64,000 nt of DNA. Source: Karstenula rhodostoma CBS 690.94 (taxonomy: Eukaryota; Ascomycota; Dothideomycetes; Pleosporales; Didymosphaeriaceae). The notes below the pieces were generated by a model, which saw only the letters and a list, made by a program, of their open reading frames with translations, was not told the DNA's origin and made no database searches. Where the stretch lies: positions 1,755,470 through 1,819,469 of the forward strand of contig MU001495.1 of assembly GCA_010093485.1 (NCBI GenBank), read 5' to 3'. Each line of letters starts with the position of its first letter. Position 1 is the stretch's first letter. A program made the translations under genes and the position numbers. Shown here piece by piece: positions 1-9,919 of the stretch.

Positions 1-1065
1 TCATGATGTTTGAGAGCTGGTCCCGGAGATCCTTGATGGTGAAGATACCCTGGGTGATGTGCTTCATAGTGTCTTTCTGGTCTAGCTTGAGCGACTGCAC
101 GTGTTCGACGAGACCACCGATGTCGCCCATGCCAAGCAATTTTGAGACGAATGGCTCGGGGCTGAAGCGCTCGAGATCCAGCATGTGCTCTCCGGTACCG
201 AGGAACACGATGGGCGTGTGTGTTGCTGCGACGGCAGAGATGGCACCACCTCCTGCTGCCGCACCATCCGTCTTGGTAAGGATGATGGCTCCGAAGTCTG
301 CTGCCTCTTTGAACGCCCGTGATTGTGTTTCTGCTGCTTGACCGATTGTTGAGTCGAGAACCATGATGGTCTGGTCGGGCTGCACAGCTTCCTGGATCTG
401 CATCATCTCATCGAAAAGGTCCTTCTCCTGCCTGTGCCGACCAGATGTGTCCACGATGATGATCTCGAAGCGCTCTTTCTTGAACTTGTCCACACCTTCT
501 CTGGCCACAGCCACAGGGTCCGTCTGTGTGTGGCTTCCAAAGTAGGGAATCTTTGCGCGCGTCGCATTCTGCTTCAGTTGATCGAAGGCACCGGCGCGGA
601 AGGTATCCGCGCACACAAGACACGCCTTGAACCCCCGCGCAGAGTACCAGCGCGCCAGCTTGGTACACGATGTCGTCTTACCCGAACCCTGCAGACCGAC
701 AAACATGATGACATTGGACTTTCCTTTTTTCGGCTTAAAGGGCTCGGCGTGCGGGTCGACGAGCTTGACGAGTTCGTCGTAGACGGCTTTTTGGATGAGG
801 CGCTTCTTGTTCACGCCGGGCGCGAGGTGCTTAAAGTCGACGGAACGCTTTATCGAGTTCCGGAGGTTCGCTACGAGCTTCACGTTGACGTCGGCTTCGA
901 CGAGCGCGACAGCGATCTCTTTGACCATGGCATCGAAGGCCTGCGAGAATTAGCCACGGTGCCACCGTCGCTGCGGCGGATGCGCACCTTCTCGTCCAGG
1001 TTGGGCGACCTCGTGAGGTCTGAGACGGCGGCATTGATGCGCCGCCCGAGATCTTGAAGCACCAT
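1..1065 (-). CDS. SRP54: Signal recognition particle subunit SRP54 (3' end beyond window)
   Basis: GTPase subunit of the cytosolic signal recognition particle, which binds signal peptides on ribosomes and docks them at the ER. The start codon is at 1065 ([14 protein letters not shown]). Exon 1 is 1065-988, the intron is 987-941 (47 nt, GT..AG), and exon 2 runs from 940 off the left edge, giving about 339 residues of a family near 530. The helical N domain is followed by the G domain with P-loop GLQGSGKTT, a DTSGRHRQE motif where DTAGR is usual, and [11 protein letters not shown] for guanine recognition. The methionine-rich M domain, which holds the signal-peptide and RNA contacts, lies outside the window. 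It is divergent from the RRP15 gene, with about 220 bp between their start codons. Identification is secure; only the 3' part is unseen. Confidence 0.95.
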
Positions 1066-1289
1066 GGCGGCGGGTGTGCGGTTGTATGGGGGTGGAGGTA
1101 GGAGGTAGTCGGTAGGGGTAGGGAATGTATGGAGTCCAACTGCTGTGGGGGGACCAAATGGCAGCTGCGGGGCTGGTCCCTTCCGCGTAGGCTTGGCGAC
1201 GGCGCTTTCTTCGCCGATCTCCAAAATTATTCTAGACTTCAGCTCACGACTTGCACAGTACCAAACACACGCAATTCATTCTCCACACC

Positions 1290-2276
1290 ATGGTGAACAC
1301 GAGCCTGAAGCGGAGACACACAGAGGACCGCATGCGCGGCAAGGTGCCGAAGAAGGACAAGCCAAAGGTCAAGCGCCAGAAATACTACCACAGCTCCAGC
1401 GAGGACGAGTCCGACGACGAGGGCGCTGCACGAGATGCGCCGCGCGAAGTGAAGAAGCCAAAAGAGCCGTCGCCTGCATTCGAACCCGAGGAAGGCACTG
1501 CGAATGCTTTGCCGCTTAAAGAAAGGGCTGCCTCTGCGCCTGTGCCTGTGCCCGCGCCTGAGTCCGCGCCCGAGCCCGCGCCGAAGAAATCTGCATTGAA
1601 GAAGACGGAGCAACCCAAACCCGTGGAAGCCGGCGACGACTTCGACGATGTCGCATCCGGCAGTGAAGAGGACGAGTCGGCGCCAGAAGACGACGAGCCC
1701 GCCATTGACTCCGACGCCGACGACTCCGATGCTTCAGACGCCACATCCATATCAGAGACCTCAACCGACAACCCCGCGCGCAAAGTGCGGAAACGAAACG
1801 ACCCCGAGGCCTTTGCCACGTCCATCTCCAAGATCCTCAACACGAAGCTCACAACGACCAAGCGCTCCGAGCCCATCCTGTCGCGGTCAAAGTCCGCACA
1901 GGAAGCGAACAAGACGCTATCTGACCAAAAATTGACGCACAAGGCGAACAAGAAATTGCTGGCGGAGAAGCGGGCTGTGCAGGAGAAAGGCCGCGTGAAG
2001 GATGTGCTGGGACTGAATGACCCGAGCGTCAGTACGGCGGCGACGACGGCAAAGGAGAAGGAGCTGCGCAGGACGGCGCAGAAGGGTGTCATCAAGCTGT
2101 TCAACGCGGTGCGCGCGGCCCAAGTCAAGGGCGAGCAGGCAGAGCGGGAGGCACGTGAGAAGGGTGTGGTGGGTATGGGCAAGCGTGAAGAGCAGGTCAA
2201 AGAGTTGAGCAAGCAGGGTTTCCTGGACATGATCACTGGGGGCGCAAAGCAAAAAGAGGGAAGCGTCGAAGTGTAG
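1290..2276 (+). CDS. RRP15: Ribosomal RNA-processing protein Rrp15
   Basis: Nucleolar factor for maturation of the 60S pre-ribosome. It is a single exon of 328 residues if translation starts at 1290 (MVNTSLKRRH, in a cacaccATGG context). An in-frame ATG at 1251 would add 13 unlikely residues. The N-terminal half is low-complexity, with acidic Ser/Asp/Glu runs and an Ala-Pro repeat around residues 85-105. The conserved Rrp15 region follows in the C-terminal half: DPEAFATSISKIL, then a basic coiled segment, then KGVIKLFNAVRAAQ and KELSKQGFLDMI. These C-terminal signatures are what the family is recognised by. It shares a short divergent promoter with SRP54, another translation-linked gene. Confidence 0.88.
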   Translation: MVNTSLKRRHTEDRMRGKVPKKDKPKVKRQKYYHSSSEDESDDEGAARDAPREVKKPKEPSPAFEPEEGTANALPLKERAASAPVPVPAPESAPEPAPKKSALKKTEQPKPVEAGDDFDDVASGSEEDESAPEDDEPAIDSDADDSDASDATSISETSTDNPARKVRKRNDPEAFATSISKILNTKLTTTKRSEPILSRSKSAQEANKTLSDQKLTHKANKKLLAEKRAVQEKGRVKDVLGLNDPSVSTAATTAKEKELRRTAQKGVIKLFNAVRAAQVKGEQAEREAREKGVVGMGKREEQVKELSKQGFLDMITGGAKQKEGSVEV

Positions 2277-2524
2277 GTTGCTAATGAGCGAGGTTGGAGA
2301 TTAAAATCATGAAGCTCCACACTCCATCCAATGCCGTGCTTCGCGTAGCCAACGCGGGGGATGTGTTTGCGTATAATACATGTGACGTGCGACCCCGTTT
2401 TCCCCAGATACCTATGTTGAACGTAATATACAAGTCTCGGACCCCACAATCATTCTCTTTTCCTACGTTTTCCTTATATCCAACCACATCCACTTACTTG
2501 ATCTCAGGCCCACTCGGCCGCAGC

Positions 2525-3191
2525 CTACTTACTATCGAAATCACTCGCCTGCAGGTTCCTTGTCATACTCGGCAGCCTGACCACCAGCCCATCCAGCTCC
2601 TTGCTCATCTTGACCTGGCAGCCCAGCCGACTCGTCTCCTGGAGCCCAAACGCCAGATCCAGCATATCGTTCTCGTCGTCGTCGGGCTCCTCCATCTTGT
2701 TGTACATGTCCTCCGACTCGACGATGACGTGGCAGGTCGAGCAGGCGCAGGAGCCGCCGCAGGCACCCTCCATCTCGAGGTCGTTTTCCTGCGCGATGTC
2801 CAGCAGGTTGTCGCCGTCGGCGACGTCGAAGGTGAAGGATTCGCCTTCTTTGGTTATGAAGGTTACGTGGCGCCTGAGAGGGGTGGTTAGCAATGGGTAT
2901 ATGGTGTAGGACAGTGGAGGCGTACTCTTCACCGGGCTTGGGCGGGTCGAGGTGGTTGTGCCGGGGAATGGGGGTGGAGGAGAATTTCCGGCGGTTCCGC
3001 GCGAACGATTGCAGGGTGATGTTTGTCGTTCTCCATTGCGGCTCCTGGGGCCTCCACGGCGTCTGCACACGGCTCGAACTGGTTCTCGATGAAAAAGCCC
3101 GTCTATGTAACGATAGTGGCGTCGTGAGGGTGCCCTGCTCGCTCTTCAGCGCGCGGGAGAGCGCATTCGGCCATTGGAGACGGCCGGACAT
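2525..3191 (-). CDS. YAH1: Mitochondrial adrenodoxin-type [2Fe-2S] ferredoxin (Yah1-like)
   Basis: Electron carrier of the mitochondrial matrix, needed for Fe-S cluster assembly and haem A synthesis in the Yah1 family. Exon 1 is 3191-2926 (start MSGRLQWPNALSRALKS, basic and Arg/Ser-rich as a mitochondrial presequence), the intron is 2925-2874 (52 nt), and exon 2 is 2873-2525. The total is 204 residues. The join gives PKPGEERHVTFITKEGE in frame. Cluster ligands are visible as C127-x5-C133-x2-C136 in GACGGSCACSTC plus C174 in SRLGCQV. The domain ends with the usual LDGLVVRLP. Length and ligand spacing fit adrenodoxin rather than plant-type ferredoxin. Nothing unusual was seen apart from a presequence of roughly 80 residues. 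Confidence 0.92.
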
Positions 3192-4199
3192 GGCGCCGGC
3201 TTCGAGGGCCAGTAAATGAGCGAAAATGGTGTTGTGGGCAGGACTGCGTGGTGAGAAGCCCTCTGTTCTCGTTGTGCTTCCGAGCTGTGCCACAAGTGAA
3301 CGCACGGGCCCGCGTCTCTTTGTTAGTTTATCAAGAACATAACGGACCGCTTCCCTTTTGGTCTTTACGATTTTCTGACTATTGACACGAACCACGAAGG
3401 GGTAATTTCAAGTAGACAAAAAGGACTGCCGCCCACAAGAACAAGCATTGCAAATGGGCTTTTGGTCCTGAACCACAACCCTCTCCGCAGTTAGATGCAC
3501 GCTTTCGCCCAATTTCCACTCCGGCAGCTCACTTGCAATACGGACTTTAGCGGCTTTTACCTAAAGTTTCCTTGGCTGGAAGTACTGCTTTACAGCTACC
3601 ATGATACCTGCTCAGATATAGCTATAGTGGCCGACTGTGATCAACCTTCAGTCTGCGACGCGTCACCATTCAGGCACCCAGTGATAATCTGCAATGCAAG
3701 CCGACGTAGGGACGTGATGCAAGCTACTAATCTCGTAGACAAGGTACAAATAGAGGGAGATATCTTGTCGAGCGTAAAATCTCAAAGGACGAAAGGATGC
3801 CAACGCCTATCGCCAGCGTACAGAACGCTAAGAAACAGCCGCTATCATCATGATAGGTATCAAAACCATGCACGGACGTCATGCGCTACGAACATGTACT
3901 AAAAACCTGTACATGCAAGGATTTTATTAAAAGTCATAGTTTTACATAATTATGATAAAGCTCATAGTAAATGAATCTCTCTTAAAATACGTTTTCTCTA
4001 GGTGATTGCATAGGTAACATCATTCTAGTAATTCGCTAAGTCCTGATCTGCCACTTTTCTGAGGGCGCTAGAGCCGGGATCAACGTCAGGAACGCCCACC
4101 CATGTCATCGACTGCGCTCCTGCAACACCTGCACAACAAACAATAGAACTCGACGCCGCGAGAGGGCAAACAACCTTCCCTTACAATAAAACACACACC
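3192..4199. other. Intergenic, no gene recognised
   Basis: About 1 kb between the start of the ferredoxin gene and the start of the Ugo1-like gene (divergent). An open frame at 3495-3902 has no recognisable composition or splice structure. The stretch 3900-4020 is AT-rich. This is probably promoter DNA for both genes. Confidence 0.5.
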
Positions 4200-5795
4200 A
4201 TGGCGACCTCGCGCGACGCCCCGAATCCGCTGCGACCCTATTATATCCCGCCCTCGATAGGCCTGCCGCCAGACCTGCCCCCCCAGAACCATCCGTCGTC
4301 GCACGCCTCGCCCGCCGCACCCGCCTACTCGCGCACGCCCAAGCCCAGCTTTGGCAGCCAGGCCCGCGATATCCTGTCCGACCTCGATTATGACTCATAT
4401 TTCCCGGACAGCTCCCCGAGCGTCGCCGACCACGCGAAGAAGCTGCTGGACCAGGCGCTATGGAATTACACGTCAGTGCTGCTGGCCCAGCCCTTCGAGG
4501 TGGCTAAGACGCTGCTCCAAGTCCATCAGGCCCAGGGACAGGCGCCGCCCGGCCTACGACTAAACGGAGATGAGATCAAGAGCCGGCCAGACTCGTTCGC
4601 GAGCGGCAAATTTGAGGACTACCCGTCGGACGAGTCGGACGACGACTCGCCGGGCTACTTCACGAGCACCGCGCCCTCCATGCACAGTCGCACCTACTCG
4701 AGAGGCGGGTCACGCTCAAGAAGCCCGCAAAAGAAGAGGCACCATGCGGGAAGCCGATCACGAGACACTACACCCACACGGGCACCGCCGCCGCCTCCGC
4801 GCAAACTGGAGCTCCGGAAAGCAGACTCGCTCCTCGAGGTCATCGCACAGCTCTGGCAGAAAGAGTCGGCCTGGGGCGTGTGGAAAGGAACAAATGTCAC
4901 CTTCGTGTACAACTTCCTCCTCAAGACGACCGAGAGCTGGACGCGCAGCATGCTCTCGGCGCTCCTCAACGTGCCGGACCCGGGTCTCATGGGCACCAGC
5001 GCCAGCGGCATCGGCGGCCTCGATATCATCGACAGTCCGTCGCCCCTCATGTCCCTGGGCGTCGCCGTCATGGCCACCGCCCTCGCAGCCACCCTCCTCG
5101 CGCCCGTCGACCTCATCCGCACGCGCCTCATCGTCACGCCCACCTCTTCCCCACCCCGCACCATCTACCCGTCCCTCTCTCTCCTCCCCTCCTTCTCCGT
5201 CTCCCCCACCCTCGTTCCCGCCACCATCCTCCACGCCACAGTCCCCACCTTCATCGCCAGCTCGACCCCCCTCTTCCTCCGCACCTTCCTCGCCGTGGAC
5301 CCCATCGTCACGCCCACCGCCTACTCCTTCGCCACCTTCTGCTCCGCCACCGCCGAGCTCTTCGTCCGCCTCCCGCTTGAGACCGTCCTGCGCCGCGGCC
5401 AGGTCGCCGTCCTGCAGGACCACGAGAACGACCGTCTCGCCGCAGAGTACAGACACCTCCCCGAGGCCGCGTCGTCGCGCGCGCTCAAGTCCCCCATCTA
5501 TGGCCTCGATGAAGACACCTCAACGCGCTGTTTCCACACCGTCGTCGAGCCGGGCCCGTACAGGGGCGTGCTGGGAACTATGTGGTTTATTGTGCGGGAC
5601 GAGGGCGTGCAGGTTGTTGGGCCGGGCGCGGCGAAGGGAAAGCCTGCGGCGGCGGCGGCGAGCTTCTCCGCCAGGACGCGGATACGCAAGGGACAGGGAG
5701 TGCAGGGGCTGTGGCGTGGATGGAGAGTTGGTTTCTGGGGGCTGGTCGGGGTGTGGGGGGCTGCTGCGATGGGGGGCGGAGGGGGTGAATTCTAA
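4200..5795 (+). CDS. UGO1: Ugo1-like mitochondrial outer-membrane fusion protein (SLC25-related)
   Basis: Single exon, 531 residues. Ugo1 is a modified mitochondrial carrier that links the fusion GTPases Fzo1 and Mgm1 in yeast. The N-terminal 90 residues are Pro/Ser-rich. The carrier-like part begins near residue 90 with ALWNYTSVLLAQPFEVAKTLLQV, which retains the P-x-[DE]-x-x-K/R carrier signature in the form PFEVAK. A second carrier-like helix, LAATLLAPVDLIRTRLIV, carries PVDLIR. A Ser/Arg-rich insertion lies between them around residues 150-200. A third, weaker repeat has RLPLETVLRRGQ. The C-terminus is Gly-rich (WGAAAMGGGGGEF). Degenerate carrier repeats plus long inserts favour Ugo1 over a metabolite carrier. 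The start is in a good context (acaccATGG). Confidence 0.82.
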   Translation: MATSRDAPNPLRPYYIPPSIGLPPDLPPQNHPSSHASPAAPAYSRTPKPSFGSQARDILSDLDYDSYFPDSSPSVADHAKKLLDQALWNYTSVLLAQPFEVAKTLLQVHQAQGQAPPGLRLNGDEIKSRPDSFASGKFEDYPSDESDDDSPGYFTSTAPSMHSRTYSRGGSRSRSPQKKRHHAGSRSRDTTPTRAPPPPPRKLELRKADSLLEVIAQLWQKESAWGVWKGTNVTFVYNFLLKTTESWTRSMLSALLNVPDPGLMGTSASGIGGLDIIDSPSPLMSLGVAVMATALAATLLAPVDLIRTRLIVTPTSSPPRTIYPSLSLLPSFSVSPTLVPATILHATVPTFIASSTPLFLRTFLAVDPIVTPTAYSFATFCSATAELFVRLPLETVLRRGQVAVLQDHENDRLAAEYRHLPEAASSRALKSPIYGLDEDTSTRCFHTVVEPGPYRGVLGTMWFIVRDEGVQVVGPGAAKGKPAAAAASFSARTRIRKGQGVQGLWRGWRVGFWGLVGVWGAAAMGGGGGEF

Positions 5796-6482
5796 TGCGA
5801 AGCGTAGCAAAGCTTACGGAGCAAGGAAAGTGGAAAATGGGGTGGGGAGGAACTGTGGAACGTGGAAAGTGGAAAGCCGACTATTCTCTTCTCGCGCCTG
5901 TTTATGATATCCCCCGTACATACTCTCCTCTTTACGCTATTTGATCTAGAGCAGGCGTTTGGCTTTTGTACAGTTTGACCGGGAATAGGGAGGCGTGTAC
6001 GTACATGTAGAGATTTACCGCGCTAGCTAGCTAGATAATCTGACTCTGGAATGGCAGGAACAAGAAAGTATACTCTGTGTCTTGATTGTTGCCTTTAAAC
6101 ACTCCAGCCCCTAAATGCATTTTTTTACAAAGACATCGTCACTACAGTTATATCTTCTCGGCCGCTTTGTTTGCAAGGTGTTGCGTAGTAGGTGAGGTCG
6201 AAAGATGTCTCGACAAGGAAAATGGTTCCCTCGATGTAAAAAGGGTACGCAAAAAAAGCCGGCGAGTGGATCAGCATGGGGCCGCCATCAAGTGTGGAGG
6301 TGCAATGAAAGAGATTACACTCGATTGTTGGCTCTTTGCGCGCTTTTGCAAGCCGCGGAAAACACAAATATTTTAAACAGGCCAAGAAACTACATTACAA
6401 ATCTATCAAGTGTCATGTACAGAAACTGCTGGGTATCTCCCATCCTCCATATCATCCTGCACTTTCCTCCCACGCCACCGGT
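5796..6482. other. Convergent intergenic region
   Basis: About 690 bp between two 3' ends. It contains AT-rich 3'-flank sequence and short open frames only. No RNA gene or repeat was seen. Confidence 0.5.
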
Positions 6483-7435
6483 TCACGCCTGGAAACCGGT
6501 TCTTGCATTCGCCCAGTCCAACCACGCTGTTTTTCCTCTCAGGGCTGCATATCCGATCTCCAGGTCTCCTCCCCTCTTAACGAGGAGCACGCATTTCCCA
6601 GTGAACGGGCCGCCTAGGCTTTGGCTAACGTGGAGAACATACTGCGCGGGTTTGACGAGGATCTGCTGCGCACCACCTTCGAGATCAAGGTTGATGGTCG
6701 GGAAGCTGGATGTGGAGTTGCAGCTCACGAGGTCCACGGATTCCATGCCGCGGCCCATGTCGAAGGGTTGTGGACTTGTGAACTTGGCCATGAAATCGTA
6801 GACGTCGTGTGGAAGCCTGATGTACGGGGTGTGCAGCGCGAGACTGATGGGTCCTGTGCTTGCACTCACCGATACGCCCTTCGAGACACTGATGGACGTG
6901 ACGTTGAGGCCACGGCCTGGCTGTCTGGTAGAGGTCCACAGAATATCGATGCTCGTGTCCATGTGGTGGAAGAGCTTCCAGCCTGGCTCGGGCTCCAGTA
7001 CGAGCGGTCCTGAGGCTTCGGTGTCGAGGGGGATTGTCACCATCAAGGAGGATTGCTGGTTCTTGGGCGCCTTGGGTGGTCCTTTGGAGTAGGGGTCGTG
7101 TATGATCGGAGCAATCCGGTTGGTGATGTCGTCCAATACACCGAGGTGAAGTTGGGTGACTTCCCCCCGGTCGCAATGCCAATCCGAGGGGAAGTAGTCG
7201 GTGAAGTAGTAGCGCCAGTCGCCATTCATCTGGTCAAATGTCAATGACTGATTTTGTAAGTTCCACTCATTGTTGAACTCACAAGAAACGAGAAACTACT
7301 GCCGATGTGAACTGCTTTACGACCCCTGCCACAGTTGGCTGCACCTGGAGGTTGGGGCAGCGGCTTCTGCCATTCCGCGATGCCTTGAGCTGCGGCTAGC
7401 GCGAACGCCGCCGCCAGCACAAGGAGATGCAGCAT
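6483..7435 (-). CDS. Secreted aspartic-protease-like protein lacking catalytic motifs
   Basis: Exon 1 is 7435-7283 (51 residues), starting MLHLLVLAAAFALAAAQG, a clear signal peptide. The preferred intron is 7282-7230 (53 nt); a shorter 35-nt alternative ending at 7248 is also in frame. Exon 2 is 7229-6483. The total is 299 residues. The C-terminal half resembles the second lobe of pepsin-family (A1) proteases: HTPYIRLPHDVYDFM sits where DTGT-x-I-x-LP is expected, followed by CNSTSSFPTINLDLEGG, a conserved-looking second cysteine (GKCVLL) and DLEIGYAALRGKTAWLDWA in place of the LGD-x-FLR...VFD strand. No DTG/DSG motif is present and most of the first lobe is missing. It may be a non-catalytic relative. 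The family call is by eye and moderate. Confidence 0.55.
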
Positions 7436-8005
7436 ACTCGCTATCGCTGCATTTCTGAAACGGCAATTACCAGCAAGAGAAGTATTTGGTGGACAAGGTG
7501 TGGCGCAGAAGCTCAACAGCCACAAATTATTGTTTGCGAGTTTCGAAAGGGTAGCCCGAGGGAGCCTGTGTTCCGGGAAAAGGGGAAGGAGCGAGCACCA
7601 ACACGACGGAGAACTCCCACACCGCACAACGAACTGTCGAAAGCGAGAGAACCAGGTTTGAGCCGTATAGCACCTTCAAGAGGGTAAGAGGGTGAGATGT
7701 TGGGCGACAAAGATGTAGAAGTGAAGTGGCGCTGTCCTGCTTATGGCAAGCGTTCCGGGCCCGCGGTGAGTCGCTGCCCCACTTCTTTTATTTAGTTGGA
7801 AGGCGCCAGGTGCCTGGAAGCGGTGCGCATGGAACTTTCCACAACCATTCACTGACTGCAGCCTGCGCCGCGGGTCCACCGTTCAACGAACGAAGACTGG
7901 ATATAATACCTCCGTCACCTCATTATTCAACCACTCAAAGCACCACTCTGCTCTGTACCTGTTTCTCAAGACCAGACCCCCAAGCTGCCACAGAGCTACC
8001 CCACC
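7436..8005. promoter_or_regulatory. Divergent promoter region of the protease-like gene and SGT1
   Basis: 570 bp between two divergent start codons. No specific site could be assigned with confidence and no additional gene was seen. Confidence 0.4.
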
Positions 8006-9148
8006 ATGGACCAAGCAGCCCGCGGCGCAGCGGCGCTCTCCGCCAGCAAGTACGACGAAGCGATCGAGCACTACACCAAAGCGATAGCACAGAGTCCGGG
8101 CGCCGTCGACTACTACATCAAACGCTCCACCGCCTACCAGCGGTCGTCCAAGTACTCCGAAGCCCTCACAGATGCCGAGAAGGCCGTCGTCCTCGCCCAC
8201 AAGCGCGCGCGTCGCGAGCTCATCAAGGACTCGCAGCTGCGACGAGGCATAGCGCTCTACTTCCTGGGCCAGTACGCGAACGCGAAATTCGTATTCGACA
8301 TTGTGAAGGGAATGGACGACAAGGAGAAGACGCTGGCCATCTGGGAGTCCAAGATTGCGACCAAATTGAATGCCATTGCCGAGGGCGACGAGCAGAGGAA
8401 GGTTACCACTAAGTCGGTTCCTGATGTAGATGTCGACACAGCTCCGCCATCGAAGAAGGAGAACAAACCTGCAGATACGCCCTCTGCAAGCCGCCCGCAA
8501 CTGCCACCAACGCCCACCGAAAAACCCAAGCACGACTGGTATCAGAACAACGAGCAAGTCACATTCACCCTTTTGGCGAAGAATGTGCCAAAGGACAAAG
8601 CCAAGGTGGAGATCGAGACAGATTCGTTGGACATCTCCTATCCTCTTGCGAACGGCAACGACTTCAACTACAACCTCCTTCCTTTTTACGGAAAGGTCGA
8701 CCCTGCTACCTCGACTTACCGCATTACGCCTACCAAGATCGAGGTCGTGCTGAAGAAGGCTACACCCGGCGTAAAGTGGAAGACCCTCGAGGGTGAACTC
8801 GAGCGCGTGTCCGAAGGCATTGAAACAGCTGGAGGACCGATAGTAGATCCGGATCGCGCAAAGACAACCACTGACGCTGCGCCGTCATACCCCACATCAT
8901 CGAAAACGGGCGTCAAGAACTGGGACAAGCTTGCTGCGGAAGAGGGTGAAGGGGATGACAACGAAGGTGATGAGACCTCGCGGTTCTTCAAATCGCTCTA
9001 CAAGGGCGCTGGCGAAGACGCACAACGAGCCATGATGAAGAGCTACCAGGAGAGCGGCGGCACCGTCCTGAGTACCGACTGGAGCAGCGTGGGCCAGAGG
9101 TATGTCGCGCCGGAGCCTCCGGAGGGGATGGAAGCGAAGAAGTACTGA
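8006..9148 (+). CDS. SGT1: Co-chaperone Sgt1 (TPR-CS-SGS)
   Basis: Single exon of 380 residues, starting MDQAARGAAAL in a caccATGG context. Sgt1 bridges Hsp90 with Skp1/SCF ubiquitin ligases and with kinetochore assembly. Domains in order: TPR repeats at about 1-115 (ALSASKYDEAIEHYTKAIA, AYQRSSKYSEALTDAEKAV, GIALYFLGQYANAKF); an acidic/Pro linker; a CS domain at about 173-265 (HDWYQNNEQVTFTLLAK... ending with VVLKKATPGVKWKTLEG); and a C-terminal SGS domain with TGVKNWDKLAAEEG, FFKSLYKGAGEDAQRAMMKSY and STDWSSVGQRYV. All three modules are present at the usual length. Confidence 0.95.
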   Translation: MDQAARGAAALSASKYDEAIEHYTKAIAQSPGAVDYYIKRSTAYQRSSKYSEALTDAEKAVVLAHKRARRELIKDSQLRRGIALYFLGQYANAKFVFDIVKGMDDKEKTLAIWESKIATKLNAIAEGDEQRKVTTKSVPDVDVDTAPPSKKENKPADTPSASRPQLPPTPTEKPKHDWYQNNEQVTFTLLAKNVPKDKAKVEIETDSLDISYPLANGNDFNYNLLPFYGKVDPATSTYRITPTKIEVVLKKATPGVKWKTLEGELERVSEGIETAGGPIVDPDRAKTTTDAAPSYPTSSKTGVKNWDKLAAEEGEGDDNEGDETSRFFKSLYKGAGEDAQRAMMKSYQESGGTVLSTDWSSVGQRYVAPEPPEGMEAKKY

Positions 9149-9919
9149 GGAGGATTTGCGTACCGGCGCAAATTTACGATTCACGACCAGTTGATTTGGT
9201 ATATGCATGGCGATGGAGCTGAAAGGATGGCGTTGCTCCTCTATGATCAATACAATTCGAGAAGAGAAAACGAGGCATTGTTACCCTAGGATAGGCGGTG
9301 CAGGGGCCGTCAATTCCCGACCATTGTTGGCACGAGATCACAGAGCCTAGGAGGGCGAGAGCTCGTAAAATCCAAGTAGTGACTGAGTCGCTCACTGCTA
9401 ATTGATTTGTATTAACTCTTGGTGCTTCATTTCCGCGCTTACGTGATGTCTGTGGCGCTCTCCAATAACCGTTTCGTCAAGCCGAGCTCGAATTTCGTAA
9501 CCTATTGTTAATGAATGTTTCTAAACCCGCCAATCATCAGAACTGCTGCCATGTTGGTCATGTAGTGTTCCAGACTTCTGCAGTTCAGAGGAAGATCACT
9601 CGCGACATTGCCCCGCCATTACGATTCGCCTTCCCCTCACCTCCTTCGTACAAACCTCGCGTACTGCAGACGTCCGATACTGATGCTATCCACCTACGAA
9701 TCACGATTGTTCATATTCGTCCTGACTAAGCTCGCGTCCACGCATCCCCCGAGCCCCGAGCCCCGAGCCATGCTCAATGCGGCTAAAGCTTCCTTCGCCG
9801 CCGCCGCCATACGTCAATGCCGCGTCAAATGATCGGGGATTAACGTCGGCGCAACAATGAATTCCCATGCTTATATGATGCGTTGCTTCTAGGTCTCGAC
9901 ACGCCTGTCAAGTGACTCG
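9149..9919. other. Intergenic, no gene recognised
   Basis: About 770 bp between SGT1 and the AflY-like gene, on the same strand. A small direct repeat GAGCCCC sits near 9748-9765. No coding signal was supported. Confidence 0.45.

Noticed and set aside
1385..2449. 354-codon minus-strand frame
   Set aside because: Ser-rich antisense shadow of RRP15.
3495..3902. 135-codon plus-strand frame between the ferredoxin and Ugo1-like genes
   Set aside because: No domain, signal or conserved-looking block; composition like non-coding DNA.
4570..5907. 445-codon open frame on the plus strand
   Set aside because: Arg/Ser/Pro-only composition; it is the shifted frame of the Ugo1-like gene.
7230..7282. Alternative 35-nt intron (7282-7248) in the protease-like gene
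   Set aside because: In frame, but shorter than any other intron in the window; the 53-nt version has better spacing from a branch-like sequence to the AG.
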